From an uncultured Bacteroidales bacterium (GTDB lineage: Bacteria; Bacteroidota; Bacteroidia; Bacteroidales; F082): a DNA stretch of 44,511 nucleotides. Of this stretch, positions 1 through 6,130 are shown in pieces (within the stretch, counting starts at the first letter, position 1; each line of letters opens with the position of its first letter). A model generated the notes under the pieces. It was not told the origin of the DNA, made no database searches, and was given only the letters and a program-made list of their open reading frames with translations. Made by a program: the position numbers and the translations under genes. The stretch is taken from positions 1-44,511 of the forward strand of contig CALBNV010000075.1 in the NCBI GenBank assembly GCA_937896895.1, in the 5' to 3' direction.

Positions 1-55
1 ACAACCGGTTCACAACCGGTTCACAACCGGTTCACAACCGGTTCACAACCGGTTC
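1..55. repeat. 11-bp tandem array (5 units), left contig end
   Basis: Five head-to-tail copies of ACAACCGGTTC, each carrying the palindrome AACCGGTT, so sites recur once per helical turn. The same 55 bases end the window, which shows that the contig closes on itself. An AT-rich tract (T-run, then A-run) follows at 57-76. Phased iterons beside an easily melted tract resemble a replication origin or a partition/operator site. The true copy number may be higher because the array ends exactly at the contig boundary. Confidence 0.9.
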
Positions 56-352
56 GCTTTTTTTTTAAAAAATTATTTGCCATTACGACGCTGCTGTGTT
101 ACTCATGAAGGCGTTGAGAGGGATTGAAACACCTCCACACCACAAGCGCCAGGATGCCGCGTGATTGCATCTTTTTTTATGCCATTATTTTGGCCAGCAT
201 TTGGCCAAGAGGCAATCGCCCATAGAAAACCGGAAACGGGAAAGGCAATTGATGGACTTGTGGCCATGTTTCAACCTCTTGGCAATTTCTCGTTTCGATG
301 TGTTTGAAACCGCATCGAAACTTGTTTTGAAACCACACCACAAGGAGAAATT
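56..352 (+). promoter_or_regulatory. Structured untranslated leader of the first rightward gene
   Basis: I see no convincing gene in these 297 bases. GATGC (153-157) and GCATC (167-171) form a stem followed by seven Ts (172-178), like an intrinsic terminator. GCCAAGAGG (204-212) pairs perfectly with CCTCTTGGC (275-283). GTTTCAA (268-274) can pair with TTGAAAC at 124-130, 304-310 or 327-333. GTTTCGATG/CATCGAAAC (292-300/313-321) is a 9-bp dyad. CCACACCACAAG occurs twice (135-146, 333-344), the second copy running into the Shine-Dalgarno site of the next gene. Competing pairings suggest RNA-level control; this is inference. Confidence 0.5.
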
Positions 353-706
353 ATGGAAAAGTTTTATTTCGTTGGCGGCGGCCGTAACTGCTATGTCGAA
401 ACTGAAAAAGCAGCTGCTTCGATTTTCGAAAAATGTGAATGCAATTACATTTGCGTGAACACAATCATTTATCCAAGCAATTACACCTGCAACGCAAAAC
501 AACGACGCGAAAATGCACCAATCGTTTTCAGAGGATTCAACCCTGATTCAATGAAATCCGAAACGATTTATGACGAATCGAAATTGAACAGAATTTCAGC
601 TGAAACATGTGCATTGATTCTAAAATCAGGACGACCTGCAACGAAAAAAGAGCTCACTCTTCTTTCGCACTCAAAAAATCCTTTTTGCAGCATAATCAGG
701 ATATAA
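353..706 (+). CDS. Hypothetical early protein (117 aa)
   Basis: The start is fixed by AAGGAGAAATT immediately upstream of the ATG. The product is a small cysteine-containing protein (Cys at about residues 13, 28, 30 and 34) with no fold I recognise and no signal peptide or membrane segment. It is the first gene after the repeat array and the structured leader, and an AGGGGC-AAAA-GCCCCTTT hairpin follows it. It therefore forms a separate one-gene unit upstream of the ERF operon. Being first after an origin-like array would suit an immediate-early or replication-control role, but the sequence does not show a function. Confidence 0.7.
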   Translation: MEKFYFVGGGRNCYVETEKAAASIFEKCECNYICVNTIIYPSNYTCNAKQRRENAPIVFRGFNPDSMKSETIYDESKLNRISAETCALILKSGRPATKKELTLLSHSKNPFCSIIRI

Positions 707-710
707 TCCA

Positions 711-728
711 AGGGGCAAAAGCCCCTTT
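711..728 (+). terminator. Hairpin terminator after the first early gene
   Basis: AGGGGC, AAAA loop, GCCCCT, then TTT. The stem is short and GC-rich with a weak T-tract, placed five bases after the stop codon. Confidence 0.55.
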
Positions 729-760
729 GGTTTGAGAATTTCTGATTATCAATATTACTG

Positions 761-789
761 TTGACAACTTTGAAGATTAAACATTATTT
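761..789 (+). promoter_or_regulatory. Sigma70-type promoter of the ERF operon
   Basis: A consensus -35 TTGACA (761-766), a 17-bp spacer and a -10 TTATTT (784-789) lie about 37 bases before the 46-aa gene at 826. This is one of the best promoter matches in the window and lies just after the hairpin at 711-728. Confidence 0.55.
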
Positions 790-825
790 CGGTGAAACAA
801 TGCGCCGAATGCGGAGGATTGTACC

Positions 826-966
826 ATGAACGAAAATATAACAAAAGAGTTGAGCGAAGTGAAAGTGGTTATTTTGGAACACATCGCAAAACGACACGAA
901 AACGATTCCGAATGGGACATTTGGGATCTTTTGAATGAAATCGCTGATGCAGGGGGCCTTTCATGA
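826..966 (+). CDS. Small hypothetical protein (46 aa)
   Basis: A short ORF with a good ribosome site (GGAGG 10 bases before the ATG). It ends in an ATGA overlap with the next gene at 963. The product is acidic and predicted helical with an E/K-rich first half (start MNENITKELSEVK, end DAGGLS). It is the first gene of the operon that carries ERF and the replication genes. I do not recognise a family. Confidence 0.6.
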   Translation: MNENITKELSEVKVVILEHIAKRHENDSEWDIWDLLNEIADAGGLS

Positions 967-1151
967 AAAAAGACATCGAACGGATTAAACGGGAATCCAC
1001 AAACACCATCTATCGCTGCTGTGCGGCATTGAAAACAATCAATTTCAATCGTGATGATGTCGATTTGGTTCTTTTCCATCATATCGTTGCAAAGATGGCA
1101 ATCGCAACAAATGAGCTTATGCTGTTATCAAAAGATATTAAGGAGGATTAA
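963..1151 (+). CDS. Small hypothetical protein (62 aa)
   Basis: Translationally coupled to the preceding gene through ATGA and followed two bases later by the ERF gene, whose Shine-Dalgarno site (AAGGAGG) lies in its last codons. The product is a helical, charged small protein without membrane segments or recognisable motifs. Its position suggests an accessory role in recombination or replication, which is inference from context only. Confidence 0.6.
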   Translation: MKKDIERIKRESTNTIYRCCAALKTINFNRDDVDLVLFHHIVAKMAIATNELMLLSKDIKED

Positions 1152-1153
1152 TC

Positions 1154-1834
1154 ATGCAGCTATCAAACGACTCAACAAACCTGTTCAAAGCAATGATTTC
1201 AGCGAGTTCAGACCTTGGGAACGTTGCAAAAACAAAGCAGGCATACGGCTATAAATACGCACCACTTGACAGCATATTCGACATGCTCCGACTCGTCCTT
1301 CCCAAATACAAACTTTGGTTCACACAGGACGTTTCAACAGATGATGGCAAATACATCCTTGAAACGATGGTGATGCATGAGTCTGGAGAATGGCTGAAAA
1401 GCGCAATGGTCATGACTGACACCGAATTGAGCGGAAAAGCCAATGCAACGCAACAGCTAGGAGCCTCTATCACGTATTTCAAGCGGTATGTTTTGAGCGC
1501 AATATTTGGCATCGCAACGGATGAAGATGTTGATGGTAACGTCGATGCAATCCAAAGAAAGCAAGAGGTAAAATCGAACGCAAAAGCTGCGACGCAGACA
1601 GCGCAAAGCGCACCAAAGAAAATCGAAACAAAAGGCAATTCGCAATCAGCCAGGGATTATGTGATTTCTGACATGACGAAACGCCTTGAATGCGGTGAAG
1701 CACCTGCATCCATCACAAAAGATTATGCAGATATTCTGAAAACAGATGAAGTGAGAAGTCCTGAAAATATCCCTGATGAACTTATCATCATCCTTGGGCG
1801 TGAACTCTACAAACGAAACGAATCAAAGAAATAA
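1154..1834 (+). CDS. erf: ERF-family single-strand annealing protein
   Basis: A 226-aa protein whose first 150 residues match the ERF superfamily: the YKYAPLDSIFDMLR segment, LWFTQDVS, LETMVMHESGEWLKS, and an alanine/glutamine/glycine-rich QQLGASITYFKRYVLSAIFGI core. These proteins form rings on single-stranded DNA, anneal complementary strands and help circularise or recombine phage genomes, typically together with SSB and a nuclease. This phage encodes SSB at 27888 and a VRR-NUC nuclease at 27078. The C-terminal 75 residues are a low-complexity A/Q/K linker and a short helical tail, as usual in the family. The start is set by AAGGAGGATTAATC. Confidence 0.93.
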   Translation: MQLSNDSTNLFKAMISASSDLGNVAKTKQAYGYKYAPLDSIFDMLRLVLPKYKLWFTQDVSTDDGKYILETMVMHESGEWLKSAMVMTDTELSGKANATQQLGASITYFKRYVLSAIFGIATDEDVDGNVDAIQRKQEVKSNAKAATQTAQSAPKKIETKGNSQSARDYVISDMTKRLECGEAPASITKDYADILKTDEVRSPENIPDELIIILGRELYKRNESKK

Positions 1835-1836
1835 AC

Positions 1837-1862
1837 CATACGCACGATTTTACGTGCGTATG
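1837..1862 (+). terminator. 10-bp perfect hairpin after erf
   Basis: CATACGCACG (1837-1846), loop ATTTTA, CGTGCGTATG (1853-1862). There is no T-run afterwards, so it may stabilise or process mRNA rather than stop transcription. It lies between erf and the next gene at 1880. Confidence 0.5.
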
Positions 1863-1879
1863 ATTAAAGGGAATTCATT

Positions 1880-2269
1880 ATGTGGTTTCGATTTGACACA
1901 AACACGATATACCGTTCACAGGCTTTTAAACGCTGTTTTCACATGATGAAAAGAAATGACAGTGCAAGCTGCATCAGGGCTTTTATTTTCATCCAGATAC
2001 TCGCTGAATCTGCCAATAACTCAATATGGGATAACGCAAAAAATCTTTCAAAGGATATCCAAAGGCCTATCACATCATGCAGGAATGTTTGGGACATTTG
2101 CATCGATGAAGGCGTCTTGAGGATTGTCGACGGTGGATACAATGCATCAGAATGGATGCATGAAAACGGCTTAATGGGTGATGCAAAGCAAACCAGGCGC
2201 AATGTACAGCCTTCAAATGTACAGCCTTCACGTGAACGATTAGTTGAGACAACACGAAATATCTTTTAA
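1880..2269 (+). CDS. Probable replication initiator-like protein (129 aa)
   Basis: The first 95 residues look like a winged-helix replisome-organiser N-terminus: an N-terminal helix (SQAFKRCFHMMKRNDSA), a hydrophobic core, then SIWDNAKNLSKDIQRPITSCRNVWDICIDEGVLRI, which resembles the recognition wing of phage DnaD/Lin1244-like proteins. The C-terminal tail carries a duplicated NVQPS motif, encoded by a 15-bp direct repeat at about 2210-2239. It is short for an initiator, so it may be a truncated or minimal version. It lies directly before the helicase-loader-like gene, the usual order of initiator and loader in phage replication cassettes. Confidence 0.45.
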   Translation: MWFRFDTNTIYRSQAFKRCFHMMKRNDSASCIRAFIFIQILAESANNSIWDNAKNLSKDIQRPITSCRNVWDICIDEGVLRIVDGGYNASEWMHENGLMGDAKQTRRNVQPSNVQPSRERLVETTRNIF

Positions 2270-2293
2270 CAACCATCATCAGCAAGGACGCTT

Positions 2294-2863
2294 ATGAATA
2301 TCGAAGATACAAGAAATTTTTTGACCATGCTTTGGTCTCTTTTCCCAAATGCCCCCAAATCATCGCCTGATGAAAAGCGAGCTACTGTTGCTGCATGGTT
2401 CTGTGTTCTGCATGAGTACACCATCAGCGACGCTTGGAATGCTGCACAAGAGGTTTTGAGAGAAAAGCCAACATTTATACCAACAGCATTCGAAATCCTC
2501 AATAGATGCCGTAAAACAGTGAATCCGGAAGATTTCGTGTGCAGCGAGTACAAAGATCTTGAGTCAAAGTACATCGGAAGCACGAAAATCTATCAGAATC
2601 GCAATAATTACGATTATGAACTTTCATGCCTATATCGCGAATTGGATGGCGAAACGGATGATGAAAAAATCGCAGTATTGAACACAAGAATTCGGCAAAA
2701 TATTGACCAACGCTTTATTGAACGGCGTCTTCTGGAATTATACCACGAAGCTCATATCACAGCGGAGGCTATGTATGACCAGAGAGAAAAAGCCAGGTAT
2801 TCAGCGGATTTCAAATCATTAGGCTTTGGGATCTGTTCAGAAAATCAACAGTGTATTCGATAA
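2294..2863 (+). CDS. G39P-like replicative helicase loader (putative)
   Basis: A 189-aa protein. Residues 5-75 resemble the SPP1 G39P helicase loader/inhibitor family: an N-terminal helix (EDTRNFLTMLWSLFP), the WFCVLHEYTISDAWNAAQEV pattern and the REKPTFIPTAFEILNRCR segment that matches the family's F-x-P-x-x-x-E-I motif. Such proteins bring the host or phage hexameric helicase to the initiator. No helicase is encoded here, so the host DnaB would be the partner. The C-terminal half is charged and helical. The start is chosen by AAGGACGCTT before the ATG. Confidence 0.55.
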   Translation: MNIEDTRNFLTMLWSLFPNAPKSSPDEKRATVAAWFCVLHEYTISDAWNAAQEVLREKPTFIPTAFEILNRCRKTVNPEDFVCSEYKDLESKYIGSTKIYQNRNNYDYELSCLYRELDGETDDEKIAVLNTRIRQNIDQRFIERRLLELYHEAHITAEAMYDQREKARYSADFKSLGFGICSENQQCIR

Positions 2864-2874
2864 GGAGAAAACCA

Positions 2875-2880
2875 ATGTAA
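2875..2880 (+). promoter_or_regulatory. Minimal start-stop ORF (ATGTAA)
   Basis: A good Shine-Dalgarno (AAGGAG, about 2863-2867) is followed at correct spacing by ATG directly joined to TAA. The real gene starts at 2887 with its own weaker GGAAAA site. Start-stop elements of this type can hold ribosomes and tune downstream initiation. Confidence 0.35.
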
Positions 2881-2886
2881 GGAAAA

Positions 2887-3075
2887 ATGATTGCAGAAGA
2901 GAATGGAAAGAAATGTGCATTTTGGTTCCCAAATGGGACGCAGATTTCTGATGTTGATGAACTGATGAAATGGCTGCTTGCGTCCGGATTCAGCAAGGAT
3001 GCGAAGATCCGCAGCGCAACGCCGAAAGATGCAGAAGACATGACTTATATTTTCGGAAAAGAAATTCCGTTTTAG
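2887..3075 (+). CDS. Small hypothetical protein (62 aa)
   Basis: Begins after an ATGTAA start-stop element and ends eight bases before the next ATG. The product (start MIAEENGKKCAFWFPNG) has a beta-strand-rich first third and a charged C-terminal half with no membrane segment. No family is recognised. It belongs to the same rightward unit as the helicase-loader-like gene. Confidence 0.55.
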   Translation: MIAEENGKKCAFWFPNGTQISDVDELMKWLLASGFSKDAKIRSATPKDAEDMTYIFGKEIPF

Positions 3076-3083
3076 GAGGCACT

Positions 3084-3347
3084 ATGGATGCACATACACA
3101 AGACGCAGCAGCAGCAATCGCACAAACGCTATGTGGCGATTTATGGGACAAATTCAACAACATCATATCACGTGAGCAACAACTTGAAAATGCTGCTGAA
3201 CAGCAGCTTGGCCCATACGGTGACGAAGAATTTGATGATGCTATTGATGATTATGTTGAACACCATCTGAACCGCGAAACATTACAGCAAGCATTTGAAA
3301 AGCTCAAAGAGAGCGTTGACCTGTTGACAGTGAGATTCAGCCTTTAA
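3084..3347 (+). CDS. Small acidic hypothetical protein (87 aa)
   Basis: The frame is open further upstream, but GGAGG-CACT-ATG places the start at 3084. The product is acidic, predicted helical and alanine/glutamine-rich at the N-terminus (AAAAIAQTL), with a DDAIDDYVEHHL segment. A strong hairpin terminator follows at 3354. No family is recognised. Confidence 0.6.
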   Translation: MDAHTQDAAAAIAQTLCGDLWDKFNNIISREQQLENAAEQQLGPYGDEEFDDAIDDYVEHHLNRETLQQAFEKLKESVDLLTVRFSL

Positions 3348-3353
3348 CCAACA

Positions 3354-3373
3354 CCCGGCATCCTGCCGGGTTT
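3354..3373 (+). terminator. Rho-independent terminator
   Basis: CCCGGCA (3354-3360), loop TCC, TGCCGGG (3364-3370), then TTT. A perfect 7-bp GC-rich stem seven bases after the preceding stop codon. Confidence 0.65.
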
Positions 3374-3389
3374 AATCGGAGAATTTGAA

Positions 3390-3770
3390 ATGGATATATC
3401 TATCGGAACATGTACATTCAAGATCACTGGTATGAACGAGAAGATGATTGAATCATTCTCAAAATACGCGATGATGCTTGACTATGTTTCACATTCAGAC
3501 GCATCTGAACAACTCAACATCGATGGCATTTTAAACAGCCTGTTGGATGACGCATTGAAACGACGCATTAAAGACATCTGCAAACGACATGGATTCCTTG
3601 ACCTTGAAGATTTTATGGAGGTTATGGATGGATGCCAGGATGGTGAAGAGGTCATTGCAAGCATTCGTGAACGCGAACATGAATCGCTAAAGCAAGCACA
3701 TGACAACATTTTGGCACACATGCCTATCGATGACAAGCAATGCAGGCTGCCGTTTGATGGAGGCTGTTAA
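3390..3770 (+). CDS. Hypothetical protein (126 aa)
   Basis: Starts with an upstream CGGAGAATTTGAA site. The protein is acidic and mostly helical with an SLLDDALKRRIKDICKRHGFLDLEDFMEVMDG stretch. It shows no signal peptide or membrane helix. It overlaps the following gene by one base (TAATG), so the two are probably translated together. I do not recognise the family. Confidence 0.65.
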   Translation: MDISIGTCTFKITGMNEKMIESFSKYAMMLDYVSHSDASEQLNIDGILNSLLDDALKRRIKDICKRHGFLDLEDFMEVMDGCQDGEEVIASIREREHESLKQAHDNILAHMPIDDKQCRLPFDGGC

Positions 3771-3979
3771 TGCTTCCAATTCTATGTCATACACTCATTA
3801 TTCTGATGTTTCCAACACCAACAACCGTTGTCATCGATGACGAAGGTGAATGTGTTTTCTGGTATGATGACGATGCACCTGAAAAGAAAAAGCCGTGTGG
3901 AAAGTACGGCGAGCTGGTCCCTGATAATGCAAACCCAATAGGAGTTGATGATTATGAAATTCGGTTTTCGAAGATATGA
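3770..3979 (+). CDS. Small hypothetical protein (69 aa)
   Basis: The ATG overlaps the TAA of the upstream gene (TAATG). The N-terminus is hydrophobic (MLPILCHTLIILMF) and could be a short membrane or signal segment. The rest is acidic and polar with a WYDDDAPEKKK stretch. The last residues overlap the next gene by 26 bases in another frame. No family is recognised. Confidence 0.5.
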   Translation: MLPILCHTLIILMFPTPTTVVIDDEGECVFWYDDDAPEKKKPCGKYGELVPDNANPIGVDDYEIRFSKI

Positions 3980-4262
3980 AATAACAAAAATAGGCGAAAC
4001 AGAAGTGTTTGCACGGGTTGCAACACCATGGGATGCATTCACTGTTATTTCGCGTCATCCAGGCAACTATTTCATCAAAGATACAGAAGATAACAGCATA
4101 ATAAAATTTTGGATGCGCCCTGACATACCTAAAGAAGCATTCGGCGTTGGCGTCTGGAGTTATGGTGGAAAAAAAAGCGGTTCATGCTCAAGATCATGCA
4201 TTGAACCAATAGGAAAAACTGAACCTCCAGCAATTTTCAATGGATTCACACAAGGCTGGTGA
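3954..4262 (+). CDS. Hypothetical protein (102 aa)
   Basis: ATG codons exist at 3948 and 3954. AGGAG at 3940-3944 leaves nine bases to 3954 but only three to 3948, so I choose 3954. The product begins MKFGFRRYEITKIGETEVFARV and appears beta-rich with a glycine/serine-rich GVGVWSYGGKKSGSCSRSC stretch. No family is recognised. A 10-bp hairpin follows three bases after the stop. Confidence 0.6.
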   Translation: MKFGFRRYEITKIGETEVFARVATPWDAFTVISRHPGNYFIKDTEDNSIIKFWMRPDIPKEAFGVGVWSYGGKKSGSCSRSCIEPIGKTEPPAIFNGFTQGW

Positions 4263-4265
4263 ACA

Positions 4266-4289
4266 ATCATGCGGCTAATGCCGCATGAT
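4266..4289 (+). terminator. 10-bp hairpin between small early genes
   Basis: ATCATGCGGC, loop TAAT, GCCGCATGAT. A perfect stem without a T-run, so it may be a partial terminator or an mRNA end stabiliser. Confidence 0.5.
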
Positions 4290-4312
4290 TCAATAACAAA
4301 AGGAATTTTGAA

Positions 4313-4486
4313 ATGACAATTGAAACACTTATGAAAATCCTTGGTAAATACAACAAAGATCTTCGCATTGATGTGATTCACTTCGATGAAAATGCAGAAT
4401 GCGAACTTTGCGTTGATGTCTACGACAACGAAACAGGCGAATCATTCATTAGATTTTTTGGAAAAGAGGATTTTGACAATGCTTGA
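4313..4486 (+). CDS. Small acidic hypothetical protein (57 aa)
   Basis: Starts at an ATG preceded by AAAAGGAATTTTGAA and ends TGA at 4484-4486, overlapping the next start (ATGCTTGA, eight bases). The product begins MTIETLMKILGKYNKDLRIDV and contains beta-like segments (ECELCVDVYDNETGE, SFIRFFG). The layout hints at a small alpha-beta fold. No family is recognised. Confidence 0.6.
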   Translation: MTIETLMKILGKYNKDLRIDVIHFDENAECELCVDVYDNETGESFIRFFGKEDFDNA

Positions 4487-5186
4487 ATTCAACAACAAGA
4501 TGACGTCATCAGAACTGGATCTTGCAATCCAAAAATTATCAGATATTTTAGAAACACGCATTAAAACATCAGACCTCGATCACTTGTGCAGCGATTTGAT
4601 TGCAAGCGGCGTCATATCACAACTAGGTGACATCGCATCAACAATCAATTATCCACTGCATAACATCGTGAACGACAAAAAGAAGATGTTTTATATCATG
4701 AATACTCGGTTCATAATCGATTCGCTTGCAAAAGCGATGCGGCCTTTATACATACCATCTGCACAGCTGATGTTTTGTTGCCCTCAATCAAAAAGAGAAA
4801 ATGCCGAAATTATGTGTGAACTGATCTGTGAAGATCTCAATGCCTTCTGCTGTTGGTGCATCATGCACGGCGCAGACTCCGGATCACTACGTCGTGCAAT
4901 ACGAGCAAAAGAGCAAAAAATTATTTCGGATTCTGAAAAAAAATTTGGGAAAATGCATTACATCTCATATCTAGCACGTGCAGCATGTGCCTATAACTCC
5001 GTCATCGATACTGTAATAAGACCTGCATGTAATAGGCTTATGAGCGGGACGGATTCTCGAAGCGTCAACTCAATGGCTGATGCATTGACATCGCTCAAAA
5101 GCTCGCCAAGTGATGGCAAACGACGAACTGAAACAAACCGAAAATTCAGCAGCTTTGCAGAACTTGCGAACAGAAAATCAGCGTAA
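4479..5186 (+). CDS. Hypothetical protein (235 aa)
   Basis: The frame is open from 4386, but the upstream part overlaps the 57-aa gene. The ATG at 4479, within ATGCTTGA and after AAAAGAGGATTTTGAC, is the likely coupled start (MLEFNNKMTSSEL). The protein is helical with a cysteine-rich middle (CCPQ, ICEDLNAFCCWCIMHG, about residues 95-130) and ends in a polar serine/lysine tail. I see no known fold. A strong terminator follows at 5194, making this the last gene of the operon. Confidence 0.65.
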   Translation: MLEFNNKMTSSELDLAIQKLSDILETRIKTSDLDHLCSDLIASGVISQLGDIASTINYPLHNIVNDKKKMFYIMNTRFIIDSLAKAMRPLYIPSAQLMFCCPQSKRENAEIMCELICEDLNAFCCWCIMHGADSGSLRRAIRAKEQKIISDSEKKFGKMHYISYLARAACAYNSVIDTVIRPACNRLMSGTDSRSVNSMADALTSLKSSPSDGKRRTETNRKFSSFAELANRKSA

Positions 5187-5193
5187 ATCAAAG

Positions 5194-5216
5194 GCCGGGA
5201 TGTTTCCCGGCTTTTT
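5194..5216 (+). terminator. Strong rho-independent terminator
   Basis: GCCGGGA (5194-5200), loop TGTT, TCCCGGC (5205-5211), then TTTTT. It ends the operon that starts at the 761 promoter. Confidence 0.8.
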
Positions 5217-5250
5217 ATGTCCCTTTTTAACGCGATGTACGAAACAAAAA

Positions 5251-5303
5251 GTTTTGTGTAACAACAAAAAGTTGTTGCACAAAACAATTTAATCAGTTAT
5301 AAG
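5251..5303 (+). promoter_or_regulatory. Promoter with a 15-bp dyad over its -35 box
   Basis: GTTTTGTG-T-AACAAC (5251-5265) pairs with GTTGTT-G-CACAAAAC (5271-5285) around an AAAAA loop, with one T/G mismatch (wobble in RNA). The downstream arm contains a -35-like TTGCAC (5275-5280). A 17-bp spacer leads to TATAAG (5298-5303). The geometry is that of a repressible promoter whose operator covers the -35 region. It would drive the acetyltransferase gene at 5361. Confidence 0.5.
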
Positions 5304-5360
5304 CAGCCTTGTTGAGAGGGAATGATTCCAATCAACAACAACCAAATAAGGAGCAAGGCA

Positions 5361-5690
5361 ATGATGATTACACTCGAAAACAAAAAAGAACGCGCATTTG
5401 ATTATGGTACACAGGAATTCATTGAAATCCATGCAGATGGCAAAAAGGTTGGTTCAATGAACGTTCTTCACTATGAGAGCGGTGAAACACACATCGACAG
5501 AATAGACATTGATGACGATGAACAGAATAAGGGCTATGGAACAGAAGCACTCCAAATGTTCCCCGGTGCTTATGTTGTCCCTGATAACGCAGATGCAGCT
5601 CGCCTCTATGAGAGAATCGGTTCTGAAGTTAGGGTAACTGATGAATTTTCAAGTTTAGATGAAGGTTTTGGCGTTTACACAATCGATTAA
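5361..5690 (+). CDS. GNAT-type N-acetyltransferase (putative)
   Basis: AAGGAG at 5348-5353 places the start at 5361 (or 5364), giving 109 aa. The region HIDRIDIDDDEQNKGYGTEALQMF carries the acetyl-CoA-binding pattern Q-x-x-G-x-G at about residues 56-61. VVPDNADAARLYERIG matches the family's later N-x-x-A-x-x-L-Y segment. GNAT enzymes transfer an acetyl group from acetyl-CoA to amines or proteins; the substrate cannot be told here. The protein is shorter than a usual 140-170 aa GNAT and lacks part of the N-terminal half. It has its own promoter and is followed by an AGGGGCT/AGCCCCT hairpin (5698-5717). Confidence 0.65.
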   Translation: MMITLENKKERAFDYGTQEFIEIHADGKKVGSMNVLHYESGETHIDRIDIDDDEQNKGYGTEALQMFPGAYVVPDNADAARLYERIGSEVRVTDEFSSLDEGFGVYTID

Positions 5691-5738
5691 TCAAACAAGG
5701 GGCTAAATAAAGCCCCTGCACAAAAAAGGAGAATGCAC

Positions 5739-6095
5739 ATGACATCAGAATTTTATTACACAGGCATTGATGCCATCAAAATCGAAAAATCTGAACGCGG
5801 CACATACTGCACATTTTCGATGTTCCATCGTGAAACAGGGGTCAAAATTGCTGAAATCATAACAAATGCGAGCTTGTGCGGTTCATGGCATAGAACGGCA
5901 CACGGCGAATTGGTGCAGGACGCTGGCACATGCGTTTACAGCTTGCCTGGCACACCGGCTGGCATTAGAAAAGCCTTACGCGTAAAAGCCGCCAACACCG
6001 CAGGACTAATCGCTGAAATCGGCGCAACAGATGCAGATATTGCGAGAGGATACACGCAGGAGTTGGCACAAAAAATCTTTGAAGCGCTGAAATGA
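5739..6095 (+). CDS. Hypothetical protein (118 aa)
   Basis: AGGAG at 5727-5731 leaves seven bases to the ATG at 5739, so this start is preferred to 5733. The protein is a mixed alpha/beta small protein (start MTSEFYYTGIDAIKIEKSERG) with no signal or membrane segment, ending in a helical GATDADIARGYTQELAQKIFEAL segment. No family is recognised. A strong bidirectional terminator separates it from the convergent integrase gene. Confidence 0.6.
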   Translation: MTSEFYYTGIDAIKIEKSERGTYCTFSMFHRETGVKIAEIITNASLCGSWHRTAHGELVQDAGTCVYSLPGTPAGIRKALRVKAANTAGLIAEIGATDADIARGYTQELAQKIFEALK

Positions 6096-6101
6096 AACAT
6101 T

Positions 6102-6130
6102 AAAGCCCGGAAGATTCCGGGCTTTTTTTT
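6102..6130. terminator. Bidirectional terminator between early genes and integrase
   Basis: AAAGCCCGGAA, loop GA, TTCCGGGCTTT continuing into a T-run on the plus strand, with A's on the other side giving Us on the minus strand. The stem is 11 bp. It sits exactly between two convergent genes and serves both. Confidence 0.85.

Noticed and set aside
1..55. CRISPR array or physical terminal repeat
   Set aside because: Units are contiguous without spacers, and the exact end overlap is better explained by a circular assembly.
93..107. GCTGTGTTACTCATG resembles the block at 29409-29423 in the c4-like RNA
   Set aside because: Only 12 contiguous bases match, and many such matches are expected by chance in 44 kb. 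I do not call a second c4-like RNA from it.
165..502. ORFs on both strands over the leader and first gene
   Set aside because: They lack ribosome sites and overlap the better supported gene at 353; the leader looks like RNA structure.
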